DNA of 50,907 bases from a candidate division WS1 bacterium (GTDB lineage: Bacteria; Armatimonadota; Zipacnadia; Zipacnadales; UBA5352), in contig PXBW01000318.1 in assembly GCA_003566775.1 (NCBI GenBank), forward strand, positions 1 to 50,907. The letters run 5' to 3'. Below are positions 1 to 9,487 of this stretch, piece by piece (position 1 is the first letter of the stretch; every line of letters begins with the position of its first letter). A program made the translations under genes and the position numbers. The notes beneath the pieces were generated by a model. That model saw only the letters and a list, made by a program, of their open reading frames with translations. It had not been told where the DNA came from and ran no database searches.

Positions 1-2541
1 GAAATCGTGGAGGTGATCGCGGAGGCGGCGGAGGGATGGCAGGAACTCAGTGCGAGCTTCGAGACGCCTACCGCGAACCTTACCGTCGAGATCTTCGTTC
101 CCGCGCGAGCCGAGGACGACGGCAGGCAGTTGATCGGGACCGCGCAGTTCGGGTCGGTCACGGTTACTCCGGTGAACCAGCAGGGCGACCGGCAGCGTCC
201 CGAGCTTGAGAACGTGGCGCTGGGCAAGCCGTACGAGACGCGCCCCAGCAACTACGCGCTCTGCGCCCACCCTGATGACACCACCATGCACCTGACCGAC
301 GGCGAGTACACCGAGGGGTACTTCTGGACTCAGCCCACCACGGTCGGCTGGCGCAGTGGAGGTCCGGAGTTCATCACCATCGATCTCGAAGATGTCTATC
401 CGATCGCCGGAGTGGGGTACAGCACCGCCGCGGGCGTCGCCGGAGTCGAGTGGCCGAATCACATCACGGTCTTCGTCAGCCCCGATGGCGAGGAGTGGTA
501 CGCCGCGGGCGATCTCGTGCGGTTGCATACCGCCCGCGAACCTCTGCCGCCGATCGGTGAGTACGCCACCAGACTCATCTGGACCGATGAGCTTGCGACG
601 AAGGGGCGCTTCGTGAAGCTGGCGGTATTCACCAGCGGACCTTACATCTTCGTCGATGAGGTGGAGGTGTACCGCGGGCCGGATGAGTTGCTGGCCGCGG
701 AGTACACGGCGAGGCCGCTGACGGACGTGCAGGATCACGTGATGAGCGAGCCGATCTTCGAGCTTCACCGCCGGCACCTGGCGGCTATCCGTGAGCAGAT
801 TGCGCAGGCCTCCGCCGCCGACCGGGCCGGGTTCATCGAGCGGGCCGATGCGCTGGAGGCGGAGATCGCCACGCTGGATGCGATCCCGATGGAGAGCTTC
901 CGCCCGATAGTGCCGATCACCGACCTGCATAAGCGAATCTTCGCGCTGCAGGCCGAGCTTTGGCTCGCCGAGGGCAAGGATCGGGTCCGCCTGTGGCAGG
1001 CGCACCGCTGGGACCCGCTGCTGCCCGCGCAGGAGCCTGCGGGCGGTGAAGAACCGCGCCTGAGCGTGGAGATGATGCAGAATGAGACGCGCGCGGATGT
1101 GCTCAACATTACCTCCGCCAACCCGAGCGCGATGCGCATGCAGGTGCAGATCACCGGTCTGCCCGGGGGCACGAGTCCCGACTGGATCACGGTGCGGCAG
1201 GTGGAGCATATCGGCTCGCGCTTTGTCCCGACCGTGGCCTCACCGCTGCCCGAGGCAGACCGCGTGGGGGATGGGTGGAACGTGGAGGTGCCTGCGGGCA
1301 TGACGCGTCAACTCTGGTTCGAGATAGACTCAACCGACCTCGAACCGGGCACCTGGGAGGGCGCGATCGAACTGCGCTCCGCCGCCGCCGGAACGCAGAG
1401 CGTCCCGCTGACGGTCACGGTGCATCCGCTGACAATGCCCGAGGAGAAGACGCTCTATGTCGGCGGCTGGGATTACACCGATTCTGACAGCCACCGGGCA
1501 CTGACCCCGGAGAATGTTGACCTGCTCATTGCCCACCTGCGGGAGCGCGGCGTCAACACGCCGTGGGCGCTGACCTCCACGCTGCACTCGGGGCGCTACG
1601 ATGACGAGGGCAGCATGGTCGAGGAGCCCAACACCGAGCGCTTCGATCGGTGGGTCGAGAACTGGCCGGACGCGAGAATGTACATGGTCTTCGCGTCGGT
1701 GGGTGACCGATTCGCCGGGGCGCAGATGGGCACCGAGCGTTTCGACCGGCAGGTCGGGCAGTGGGCGAGCTTCTGGACCGAGTATATGCGGCCGTTGGGC
1801 CTTGAGCCGGAACAACTCGGCGTGCTGTTGGTTGACGAGCCGCGCAACGTCGAGCACTACGAGATCACCACCGCGTGGGCGCGGGCGATCAAGGCCGCCG
1901 CGCCCGAGATGATCGTCTGGCAGGATCCGTTCAAGATCTCCGAGACCGAGGTGATGCTCGAATCGTTTGAGTACACCGACATCTTCTGCCCGATGTGGAG
2001 GCATTACATCGCCGACGAAGAGTGGCGGGAGATGATGCACGAGCAGCAGGAGAGGGGCGGCGAACTGTGGCTGTACTCGTGCAGCGGCCCGGCGCGGACC
2101 TTCGGGCCCTACGAGTACTACCTCGCCCAGGCGTGGCATGCCTTCGCGATCGGCGCGGTGGGCTCACACTACTGGGCCTTCGCCGATACCGGGAATGTCT
2201 CCGGGTGGAACGACTTCACGCTCAGCAGAGCGGGTTCATACTCGCCGCTGTTTCTCGATGAGACCAGCGTGACTGCGGGAAAGCCGATGGAGGCGATCCG
2301 CGAGAGCCAGCAGGACTTCGAGTATCTGATGATGCTGCGCGATCGGGTGGAGGAGCTTGCGGCGGCGGGAGTTGCGGACGCGGAACTTGCGGCTGCGCGG
2401 CGGCTGCTGGAGGAGGGGCCGATGCGGGTGGTGGGCGACGATCCCGGCGAGTTCGGCTGGGACAGCGAACGCGACCGGTCGGTACAGGACACCGTGCGCA
2501 TCGAGGTGCTGCGGATGCTGGTGGAGCTTGAGGGGCGGTAG
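1..2541 (+). CDS. GH123/DUF4091-like secreted carbohydrate-active protein, 5' partial
   Basis: The reading frame is open from base 1 and ends in TAG, so the N-terminus lies outside the window; the GTG at base 7 used by the ORF track is not the real start. About 846 residues are present. After a beta-rich N-terminal piece, residues ~65-225 look like a discoidin (F5/8 type C) sugar-binding domain, with 'NVALGKPYE' and 'ITIDLEDVYPIAGVGYST'. The C-terminal half resembles the DUF4091/GH123 catalytic barrel. The segment 'LLVDEPRN' (around residue 610) supplies an adjacent Asp-Glu pair; GH123 beta-N-acetylgalactosaminidases use such a pair for substrate-assisted catalysis. Being the catalytic pair here is inference from the motif. 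Substrate is unknown; an amino-sugar glycan is plausible given the two sulfatases nearby. It could also be a DUF4091 protein with another activity. Confidence 0.75.
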   Translation, partial: EIVEVIAEAAEGWQELSASFETPTANLTVEIFVPARAEDDGRQLIGTAQFGSVTVTPVNQQGDRQRPELENVALGKPYETRPSNYALCAHPDDTTMHLTDGEYTEGYFWTQPTTVGWRSGGPEFITIDLEDVYPIAGVGYSTAAGVAGVEWPNHITVFVSPDGEEWYAAGDLVRLHTAREPLPPIGEYATRLIWTDELATKGRFVKLAVFTSGPYIFVDEVEVYRGPDELLAAEYTARPLTDVQDHVMSEPIFELHRRHLAAIREQIAQASAADRAGFIERADALEAEIATLDAIPMESFRPIVPITDLHKRIFALQAELWLAEGKDRVRLWQAHRWDPLLPAQEPAGGEEPRLSVEMMQNETRADVLNITSANPSAMRMQVQITGLPGGTSPDWITVRQVEHIGSRFVPTVASPLPEADRVGDGWNVEVPAGMTRQLWFEIDSTDLEPGTWEGAIELRSAAAGTQSVPLTVTVHPLTMPEEKTLYVGGWDYTDSDSHRALTPENVDLLIAHLRERGVNTPWALTSTLHSGRYDDEGSMVEEPNTERFDRWVENWPDARMYMVFASVGDRFAGAQMGTERFDRQVGQWASFWTEYMRPLGLEPEQLGVLLVDEPRNVEHYEITTAWARAIKAAAPEMIVWQDPFKISETEVMLESFEYTDIFCPMWRHYIADEEWREMMHEQQERGGELWLYSCSGPARTFGPYEYYLAQAWHAFAIGAVGSHYWAFADTGNVSGWNDFTLSRAGSYSPLFLDETSVTAGKPMEAIRESQQDFEYLMMLRDRVEELAAAGVADAELAAARRLLEEGPMRVVGDDPGEFGWDSERDRSVQDTVRIEVLRMLVELEGR

Positions 2542-2972
2542 CGAAGGGCGCTGCTGAATGAGTGTCGTCAGCCGTTGTTGTTGTGGCCCCGGCGCCCCAC
2601 CGGGGGACTCGCAATTGCGCCCTGGCTTACGACGCCTGAACATACTCGCGAGCACCGGTGGACTACATTCTTCCCCGGCATGGCTCTTCGAGTCGCTCCG
2701 TTTCGCAGTCGATCTGCTGTGCGGGTGAGATACCTGACTTACATGCCACCTCAAGCTCCACCTCCGGCAACAGAATCATCGGCGTCGGAGGAACGCCATA
2801 TCTCACGCCACATGAACGGTATTGCGGCAGGGTCGAGCGGGTGTGCTGAGGATACGGTATCGAGGGCTTGATGGGCACCTGCGAACCACATCGGCCCCCG
2901 AACATTGAACCTGTCCGGGGGCCAGGTATGGCCTTCATCGGGTCGAAGAGTTCTGGGAGCATGTGTGCCGCC
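2542..2972. other. Intergenic stretch with two weak hairpins, no supported gene
   Basis: This 431-base gap separates two converging genes. Short ORFs on both strands (2575-2871 +, 2663-2962 -) lack a convincing ribosome binding site and have unlikely composition. A 6-bp hairpin CCCCGG/CCGGGG lies at 2587-2605. A perfect 8-bp hairpin GGCCCCCG/CGGGGGCC lies at 2893-2923. I see no promoter, RNA gene or repeat copy. Confidence 0.5.
2893..2923 (-). terminator. Possible terminator after the C45 acyltransferase gene
   Basis: Perfect inverted repeat GGCCCCCG (2893-2900) and CGGGGGCC (2916-2923) with a 15-base loop, about 50 bases beyond the stop of the leftward gene. No clear T-run follows on the minus strand, so it may be a weak or factor-assisted terminator, or just a stable hairpin. 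Confidence 0.35.
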
Positions 2973-3998
2973 CTACAGTTGCACCTCTGTCCACTCGCCG
3001 CCTTTACAGGGGTTGTCGTGAAGATAGAGCGCTTTCCGTTCGGCGCAGATGCCGATCATCGAGTACTCGGTGAAACTGAGGTCGTCCCCGCCGTGCCTAC
3101 AGATGCTCGGATCGCCGTGATGGGCCAGTATCCGCTTCATCGCCGCAAGGTCGCGCCCGCCCCGGCCGCCCTTGAACTGGGCATCGAGCGTTGCCGCTCG
3201 GGCGATCGCATTCGGCTTCCGCTCGGGCTTGCGCCAGTCAACTTCGCTGAGCAGGTCTATCTGGTAGTAGTTCGAGCAGTTGAGGTAAGTCTCCCGTGGC
3301 TCAGGCCAGCGCACCTGCGTGAGAGGGCACGGAGACTCGAGTGAGCACAGAACGCCGTCGGCATCGACCAGAAGCGAGGAGTAGCCCTTGCCGAAGGTAG
3401 GCAGGTCGCATATATGCCGGATGAAATCGGCGGCGTTACGGCTGCGGAACAGTCCCTCGTAGGCCCAGAGGCGGATTGGGACGTGATGTGCGCTCTTGCC
3501 GAAGAGGCTCCCGACCGACGAGTGACCGAATGCAACACCGTCAGCGTTGAAACCGTCGATTGTCGCAAGCAGACCGCAGAACGTCCAGTTCAACTGCGGG
3601 ATGCCGTCATCACGATGGATCAACCGTGCAACCGGCGGCTGATGCGGAGGGCTGCCATCGTTATTCTTGCCCCAAATCGGTCCGTCCGGTCCTTGACTGA
3701 AGGCCACGTTCGTGCATTCCTGCGGCGGGTCGAGTGTCCGCTCGTAGCCCGGAATGTTGAGCTTGAGAATGGTGTCCAGAGGCAGATCCGCGCCCTCGGC
3801 GGTACCCTCCATCTCCTCCAGAACGAGAGGCAGATGCTTCCTCATCGCCGCTTCGGTGGCGGGCCAGCGCTGTTCCCAGTCAGGATGTCGCTTCTCAACC
3901 TGGACGATCTCTGCGTACTCGCGAATCTCCTCTCGCAGCGCTTCTCCAGTAATCCGGCCGATTGTCCGAGCATCTCCGCGTGCCTCGACAAGCTTCAC
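2973..3998 (-). CDS. Peptidase C45 / acyl-CoA:6-aminopenicillanate acyltransferase-like Ntn hydrolase
   Basis: A 341-residue protein of the peptidase C45 family, whose members are N-terminal nucleophile hydrolases or acyltransferases that self-cleave to expose a catalytic cysteine. The signature 'ECTNVAF' (Cys near residue 94) followed by 'GPIWGKNNDG' matches the family's cysteine and downstream 'GKN.D' strand. The N-terminal part 'DARTIGRITGEALREEI' matches the usual helical pro-region. No signal peptide is visible, so it is probably cytoplasmic unless exported by another route. Substrate cannot be told; homologues act on amide bonds of acylated amines or peptides. It sits alone between genes in other orientations or with large spacing. 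Assignment to the fold is firm, activity is not. Confidence 0.8.
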   Translation of the reverse strand: MKLVEARGDARTIGRITGEALREEIREYAEIVQVEKRHPDWEQRWPATEAAMRKHLPLVLEEMEGTAEGADLPLDTILKLNIPGYERTLDPPQECTNVAFSQGPDGPIWGKNNDGSPPHQPPVARLIHRDDGIPQLNWTFCGLLATIDGFNADGVAFGHSSVGSLFGKSAHHVPIRLWAYEGLFRSRNAADFIRHICDLPTFGKGYSSLLVDADGVLCSLESPCPLTQVRWPEPRETYLNCSNYYQIDLLSEVDWRKPERKPNAIARAATLDAQFKGGRGGRDLAAMKRILAHHGDPSICRHGGDDLSFTEYSMIGICAERKALYLHDNPCKGGEWTEVQL

Positions 3999-4092
3999 GA
4001 TCTCTCACTCTTTCGCACGCCTCGCGGATATTTCACTGCTGTTGGATGCGTACCTGTCGCCGCCTGAGCGAGGCCACAGAGGCCGCCTTCGA

Positions 4093-6741
4093 TCAGTCGA
4101 GCGGCCGCAGCAGCCACCGCTTGACACTGAAGATCATGTTGGTCGCATTTGGATTCTTGCCGATGATCCGGATGGTAAGCTCATGCTCGCCATCAAGATC
4201 CACCTCGCCGAAGGATTGCCTGGTCCCTGAGCTATCGACGCCCGCCCAGTATCCATCGAAAGGTTCGCCGACAACCTCGTCGTCAAGGAGTACCTCAACG
4301 ATCCCGTAGCTGTGCGCAACAACGAAGTCACCGATCAGTTCGTAGCGCCCCGCCTCCACCTCGGGAAGGGCGAAACGGAGCCAGTCCCCGGGTTCGGTGC
4401 TGCCGACAAACTTCGAGCCCAGGTTGTCGAGACGCCGTGTGTATGTGCCCTCGGAGTGCTCGAAGGGCAGGTCACGTGCGTCGAAGACGAGACCGTCGAA
4501 GGGCTCACGCTCAATCGCGCTCAGGCGGACCGTGTATTCATCTGTGTCATCGAACGGCATCACCAGTACGATCTTAGCGTGGTTAAGCCCGGAGCTTCCA
4601 TCTCGCGTGTACGGGTTGTAATGAAGCGCGGGCCAGCGGACTGATGTTCCCTCTGGAACGGAGACGCGCAGGTCGGAGTGGATGAAGTGATCGCCGATCT
4701 CCTCACTGGTGAACTCGACAAGATCCTCCAGCAGGGCGACGCTCTCACCGTTGGCGAAGTCAAGACGGGAGCCGCGCAACATCAGCGGCAGGTGGGCCTG
4801 CGCATCGACACCCGGCGTGGCACGATAGGTCAGGACGAGGTCGTCTCCCTCGCTGCGCACCTCGACAGAGCAGTCGGCGCTCTCTTCATCGAGATCGTCG
4901 GGCATGAGGCGCCCAACGGCAACGCTATCGAAGTAGCCCTCGGTCGTTGACGCAATGGCGCTGTAAAGCAGTATGGTGACCTCCGCGGCGTCTTCAGGTG
5001 CTCGCGTCGAACTGCTGCGCCTCTCCCATTCCCCAGTGCCGGTGCATCGGAAGGTGCGAATGTCGTCCTGCATTCGCTCTCCCTCCTCATCCCAGAACTC
5101 GATATAGACGACCGAGTTGTTGTCCGACGCCCCGAGCCACCATGCTTCCGCGAAATAGAGTTCACCGGGTTCGACCGGGGTGCTCGGACTACGCAGGCCC
5201 AGGCTGTTCCCGGCATCGTCATTGATGAAGAGGAGTGATCGCTCTGCCTCATGCGCCTCGTCGCTGGTGACCTCCATCTCACCGGCCAACCCGCCGAAGA
5301 TGCTCCAACCTTCGGGCAAATCGCCGACCGGCGTTTGACCAAAGTCCTCGCTCAGCAGTATCTCCCGCTCAAAGCGGGCCCGCGGTACCATGGTCGCATC
5401 GAGGCGATCGACGTCCCTATCGGCGTCAACCGACGCACTCTCCGGCACCCACGATAGATCGATCTCGGGGGTGAAATGCGGCTCCTCCTCACCGATATGC
5501 TGAAGCTGCGTCTCGTCGCCAAGGGTGAAGGTGGACCAGTAGGGCTGCAGCTTGGTGTTCCCACCGCCCGCCACCAGGCCGAGGTCTATGTGAAAGAGAT
5601 CCACGAGATTGTGCCGATCCTGTATCCAACGGTTGTTGGGTACTTCCGCGGTATATGCCGAGAATGCCCGACTCCATGGTTCGCCCCGGCGGATCAGCGC
5701 GTCGTTCTCACCGAGTATCGATAGACCGTCATCACCGATCTCCTCGGGCATGATGACCTCACCCTCGCCGCCGTAGAGCAGAAGGGCGGCGGCCATATCC
5801 GCTGCGATGGTCCGCATCTGCTCACCGGCGTGGCGGCGCAACTGCGACAGCAGATAGCCGCGCCCCTCAGGCGTGTGTGAGAAGCCGGGGTTGCCGATGC
5901 GGATCCCCGAGGAATAGAGATTGCGTTCATCTATGCAGGAGACCGAGGTACCGTCCGGCCAGAGGATTGCCGTGTGAAAGCGCGCGGCGCGGTCGAGAGC
6001 GTCGAGCACCAGCGGGTCCTCCGCGAAATGATAGTAGATGCCCAGAGAATCGGAGTAGACGTAGTTGTAGGCGACTACCGGCCCCTCATTCTCGGACCAG
6101 AAACCGGTGGGATCCTGCGCCTCCACTACACGCGGCATGAAGTTGCGCGCCCGCTCGCGCCAGTCTTCGTTATCGAAAGCGACGCCGGCGATATATAGAC
6201 CCATCGCATGGTGCGCGGGGATGTTGTGCACGCCGGTGTCGGGGTAGGGCCGCGCGATGTTCTCGAAGCCGAGTTGCAGCCCCTCCTCCCAGATCTCGCG
6301 CATGTCATCGGGAAGAGCATCTCCGACCAGCACGTAAGCGCGTGCCCAGCGTGAGTAGGTCCATGGCTGGTGAATCTGTCCCCAGTAAGACCCGTCCTTC
6401 TTGTCGAAGCGCCAGCGACCAAGCTCATCCTGCGCCTCGACGAGTGCGATACCTCCACCGCCGATCGCGGTGAGCACGTCATCGCACTGATGGTGAGGAT
6501 TGTCCGGGTGATCGAGGCTCCAGGCGGCTGCGAGCGGGAATATGCGATTCTGATCGGTGCTGATCCATGGCTCGGTGCCGAACTGCCCGGTCTCAGCGTC
6601 GTATGATTCCAGGATTCCCGGAACTTGCTCGACGAGACTGCGCACAAGATAGTCACGGGGCGGCCATTGCTCGAACTCTTCAGCGACCGCGCCGGTCGCG
6701 AGGATGAATGCAAATGCAATTACGGCTATTGCGCGTATCAT
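4093..6741 (-). CDS. Large secreted (alpha/alpha)-barrel-like carbohydrate-active protein
   Basis: An 882-residue secreted protein: the start 'MIRAIAVIAFAFILATGAVAEE' reads as a signal peptide with cleavage after 'AVA' near residue 20. The ATG is preceded by a good ribosome site (CGGAGG, 6747-6752). Residues ~25-400 show Trp/Tyr-rich helical repeats, for example 'QPWTYSRWARAYVLVG' and 'GVHNIPAHHAMGLYIAGVAF', as in (alpha/alpha)-toroid glycoside hydrolases and polysaccharide lyases. The middle ('LPEGWSIFGGLAGEME...SLLFINDD') looks like a CBM4/9-type binding domain, and the C-terminal ~130 residues form another beta-sandwich. I cannot name a CAZy family. It probably degrades or binds an external glycan. 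It shares no operon with its neighbours but belongs to the same catabolic region. Confidence 0.7.
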   Translation of the reverse strand: MIRAIAVIAFAFILATGAVAEEFEQWPPRDYLVRSLVEQVPGILESYDAETGQFGTEPWISTDQNRIFPLAAAWSLDHPDNPHHQCDDVLTAIGGGGIALVEAQDELGRWRFDKKDGSYWGQIHQPWTYSRWARAYVLVGDALPDDMREIWEEGLQLGFENIARPYPDTGVHNIPAHHAMGLYIAGVAFDNEDWRERARNFMPRVVEAQDPTGFWSENEGPVVAYNYVYSDSLGIYYHFAEDPLVLDALDRAARFHTAILWPDGTSVSCIDERNLYSSGIRIGNPGFSHTPEGRGYLLSQLRRHAGEQMRTIAADMAAALLLYGGEGEVIMPEEIGDDGLSILGENDALIRRGEPWSRAFSAYTAEVPNNRWIQDRHNLVDLFHIDLGLVAGGGNTKLQPYWSTFTLGDETQLQHIGEEEPHFTPEIDLSWVPESASVDADRDVDRLDATMVPRARFEREILLSEDFGQTPVGDLPEGWSIFGGLAGEMEVTSDEAHEAERSLLFINDDAGNSLGLRSPSTPVEPGELYFAEAWWLGASDNNSVVYIEFWDEEGERMQDDIRTFRCTGTGEWERRSSSTRAPEDAAEVTILLYSAIASTTEGYFDSVAVGRLMPDDLDEESADCSVEVRSEGDDLVLTYRATPGVDAQAHLPLMLRGSRLDFANGESVALLEDLVEFTSEEIGDHFIHSDLRVSVPEGTSVRWPALHYNPYTRDGSSGLNHAKIVLVMPFDDTDEYTVRLSAIEREPFDGLVFDARDLPFEHSEGTYTRRLDNLGSKFVGSTEPGDWLRFALPEVEAGRYELIGDFVVAHSYGIVEVLLDDEVVGEPFDGYWAGVDSSGTRQSFGEVDLDGEHELTIRIIGKNPNATNMIFSVKRWLLRPLD

Positions 6742-6946
6742 ATTGTCCTCCGTTAGCCAAGGGGTGTTACTCGACTGACGTGAGCATATTCGTCTTACGA
6801 GGGTCGATCTCCTTCGGATGGAGAGCGGACGAGGTCAGATGGGCGCAAATGGTGGATGGCCGTGCAGGATTGATGACGATGCCCGGCACCCTGGTGTTCG
6901 TGCTGGCAGGATGGCAACTGGCCCAGGAACTGTTCATCAAGGACCG

Positions 6947-6976
6947 CCAGCCCCGCCGGGGTGCCGGCGGGGCTGG
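6947..6976 (-). terminator. Strong hairpin, terminator of the 681-aa lipoprotein gene
   Basis: A perfect 13-bp inverted repeat, CCAGCCCCGCCGG (6947-6959) and CCGGCGGGGCTGG (6964-6976), with a 4-base loop. It lies 30 bases past the stop codon of the leftward gene at 7006. On the minus strand it is followed by CGGTCCTTGATG, which is only moderately T-rich. Confidence 0.65.
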
Positions 6977-7005
6977 GTGGGGCCTCTGCAGGACTCGCGT
7001 TCCTG

Positions 7006-9051
7006 TCACCTCACTATGCTCAGGGATTGCAGCGACATATTTTGATCCGGCTTGAACCAATTGTGGCACCCAAGGCCGCTTGAACTCTCGCTGATGACCT
7101 GCACGGTTGTTGACTTGAACCTGTCAGGCGTACCGCCGACGAAATGGAGGGATCTGTCTTGGCTCGCTCTATACAAATGCCCCCCATCCACCTCCTCCTG
7201 ATTGTCAAGCTTCACACCGTCAATCATCACCCGGTCATAGTCGATGGACCGCCGATCAACCAGGACCGCAGGACGCAGGTTCATGGTGAATGATTCAGTT
7301 CCGGAGTAAGCCAAATGACATTTCAGGCCATACCTGTACAACCACCTCGCGTTACACCTGTGTGCCCCATAGTGGTCCCTTGCGCAACTGGCAGACGACC
7401 AACCCGACATCGACCGACTGGCGACCGGCGGTGAGAACTTATCCAGGGTACGCGCGACCATCTGTGTGAAATCCCGGTAAGGATTGGAATCGATCAAATG
7501 AAGATCCTGCACCGAGCGCGCAAATCCCAGATATGATCCGATCGGCCGCGCGCTGTAAAGCGCATGTCCGAACCGGATCGAATCGCCGCCGAGTTCCGAG
7601 TTCGCAGGCGGCAGTATCTCTTCGGGGTGGACCTCCCAGCCACCAGGTCGGCTGCCGGTTACCCGGTACGCGGCGGCATCGATGGAACCCGCCTCTCTGA
7701 ATCCCACGTAGAGCTTGCGATTGACCCGCGTTCCGTCCTCGGTCGTGTATTCCAGGGGCAGCCTCTTCATGTTTCTCCGATAGAATTGTATGTAGTCGTC
7801 AGTGCCGATCCTCAGCCCGTCGTTGTGGTCCCCATCGAATTCGGCCGGAAGCGATGTGAAGCTGTGCCGGGGAAGCAGCGTCCCATCGAATGTCGCGCCG
7901 CTCGGGATCGTCAGATATTCCCGTAGATACTGCGCAGGGGCCTGGGCAACGTGAATCGGATCTCCGATTACGTGCACAATGAAGATGTCTTCGCCTGTCT
8001 CCCTCATGCTGATGAAGTGCTCATCAACGTAAGAGAGGACCTTCACAGCCGTCAGCGTGGCTCTCTCGAGCATCTCCTTCCCACCTTCGGGGAAGACGCG
8101 CAGATGCTTTTCGGGCACACTCCCCGAATAGAGCCAGTGATCGGGCACGTCCATCACGCCCGTGCCATCAGGTCCGGCGTCGGCCGCGAGGTTGATGTTG
8201 TCAACAAGCATCAGCTCGGCACAGCGTAGAAACTCGAGCGCCTGGAGGCGTATCGCGGGTCGGAGGTCTTGCTCGAGGTAGCTCTCCGGAGGCTGTTTAC
8301 CATCGACCGCCCCCTCATTCGTCTGCTCCAGAACGTGATACGCTTCCCTGTACAGAATGAACCCGCGAGCCTGATAGTCCACAAGCTCAAGGAATGTCTG
8401 CTCAAGATATGCGATCATGGCGTCCAGAGTGGCGGGCTCACGCGAATCGCGAGGGTTCTCATGGATCAGGAACGCAGCGCATGACTCCAGCAGCCCTCGA
8501 TGAGCGGCCTCAATAGGCTTGTCCGTCATGAAGTAGTGGAGTTCGCTCAGGTCTTCTCGCACGCCAGTGGGTTTCACGATCTCCGTCCAGTAGGCTTCAT
8601 CGGGCTGATCTTCCGGGCCGTCAGGGCGTCGCGCGCCGTCGATGGGGTTGATGCCCAGATAATTCTGATAGTGACGCCATTGTGTCCTGATGTTCTTTAC
8701 TTCTGTGGAGATTGAGCCGACACTCTGGCGCCAATCGATCATGGCGACCTGTCCCTTGAGTTCATCCAGACTGTTCTGGATGTCCGCGGTGTCTTTATGG
8801 ATCTGGGTCAGTGAGTTCTGGATCGCCTCCGCGTCATCTGCCTCGCCGTCCCCCCGGAAGTAATCGAGCGCCCTGCTTGTTCCCCACGAGACCGCCTTAT
8901 CACCCGCTGCCTTGAGTACATAGAATCCGGCCGCGCTCATGGGACCTCGAATGAGTTCATCGTGAGATCTCTCACTGCCGCCGCAGCCAATCCCGATCAA
9001 CATCGGCAGCAGTATCAAGAAAGCAATTGTGATGGTGAGTCTTCGCCTCAT
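7006..9051 (-). CDS. Large predicted lipoprotein of unknown function
   Basis: I choose the internal ATG at 9051, not the upstream start of the ORF track (9090), because GGAGGAAC stands directly before it and the protein then begins with a proper lipoprotein signal: 'MRRRLTITIAFLILLPMLIG' followed by the lipobox 'IGIGC' (Cys23). The mature protein has ~659 residues. Residues ~70-130 ('DAEAIQNSLTQIHKDTADIQ') are heptad-like and probably a coiled coil. The remainder mixes helical and beta-rich segments with no domain I recognise; the last ~200 residues ('DRSLHFVGGTPDRFKSTTVQ') look beta-rich. It stands alone, flanked by a strong hairpin downstream and a 436-base gap upstream. Envelope location is well supported; function is unknown. 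Confidence 0.75.
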   Translation of the reverse strand: MRRRLTITIAFLILLPMLIGIGCGGSERSHDELIRGPMSAAGFYVLKAAGDKAVSWGTSRALDYFRGDGEADDAEAIQNSLTQIHKDTADIQNSLDELKGQVAMIDWRQSVGSISTEVKNIRTQWRHYQNYLGINPIDGARRPDGPEDQPDEAYWTEIVKPTGVREDLSELHYFMTDKPIEAAHRGLLESCAAFLIHENPRDSREPATLDAMIAYLEQTFLELVDYQARGFILYREAYHVLEQTNEGAVDGKQPPESYLEQDLRPAIRLQALEFLRCAELMLVDNINLAADAGPDGTGVMDVPDHWLYSGSVPEKHLRVFPEGGKEMLERATLTAVKVLSYVDEHFISMRETGEDIFIVHVIGDPIHVAQAPAQYLREYLTIPSGATFDGTLLPRHSFTSLPAEFDGDHNDGLRIGTDDYIQFYRRNMKRLPLEYTTEDGTRVNRKLYVGFREAGSIDAAAYRVTGSRPGGWEVHPEEILPPANSELGGDSIRFGHALYSARPIGSYLGFARSVQDLHLIDSNPYRDFTQMVARTLDKFSPPVASRSMSGWSSASCARDHYGAHRCNARWLYRYGLKCHLAYSGTESFTMNLRPAVLVDRRSIDYDRVMIDGVKLDNQEEVDGGHLYRASQDRSLHFVGGTPDRFKSTTVQVISESSSGLGCHNWFKPDQNMSLQSLSIVR

Positions 9052-9487
9052 GTTCCTCCGACCTCCGGTGAAGTTAGCAGTAGTTGGCATGCCGTTTCCC
9101 TGTTCCGGAGTATTATTCCTCCGCTAAAGGCTCTGTAGCAAGATATTCAGGTTGGTGATGCATACGATTGAACAGAACTGTCCGGTATTCCCCGAACGTG
9201 TGTTTGCCGGGGCATGAGCATATAGCGGCGTGGTCGGAGTCGAAGTCCCGGGATACCGAGAATTGCCGCGCTGATTCTGACCAGAAAGAGCCTCAACGCG
9301 AATCCTTAGCACAGTCACGCTGCGTGTACGACTCTTCCATCGAATCTCTATTGCCACTGAAGGATCATGTTGGACCTGGTGTCGCACAGCAGCGTTTCGG
9401 GGCCAGCAGAGCATCGCACGGAGGAGTGCGGGCAATCTACGTCGAAGTGTTTGCAGTGGAGGAGAGACGAACCAGGGAGGCTCACCT
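9052..9487. other. Divergent intergenic region, nothing recognised
   Basis: A 436-base gap between the divergent lipoprotein and SDR genes, which must hold promoters for both. The only structure I see is a weak CCCCG/CGGGG hairpin near 9190-9215. ORF 9168-9491 (+) runs through it but has no ribosome site, unusual composition and overlaps the SDR start, so I do not accept it. Confidence 0.4.
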
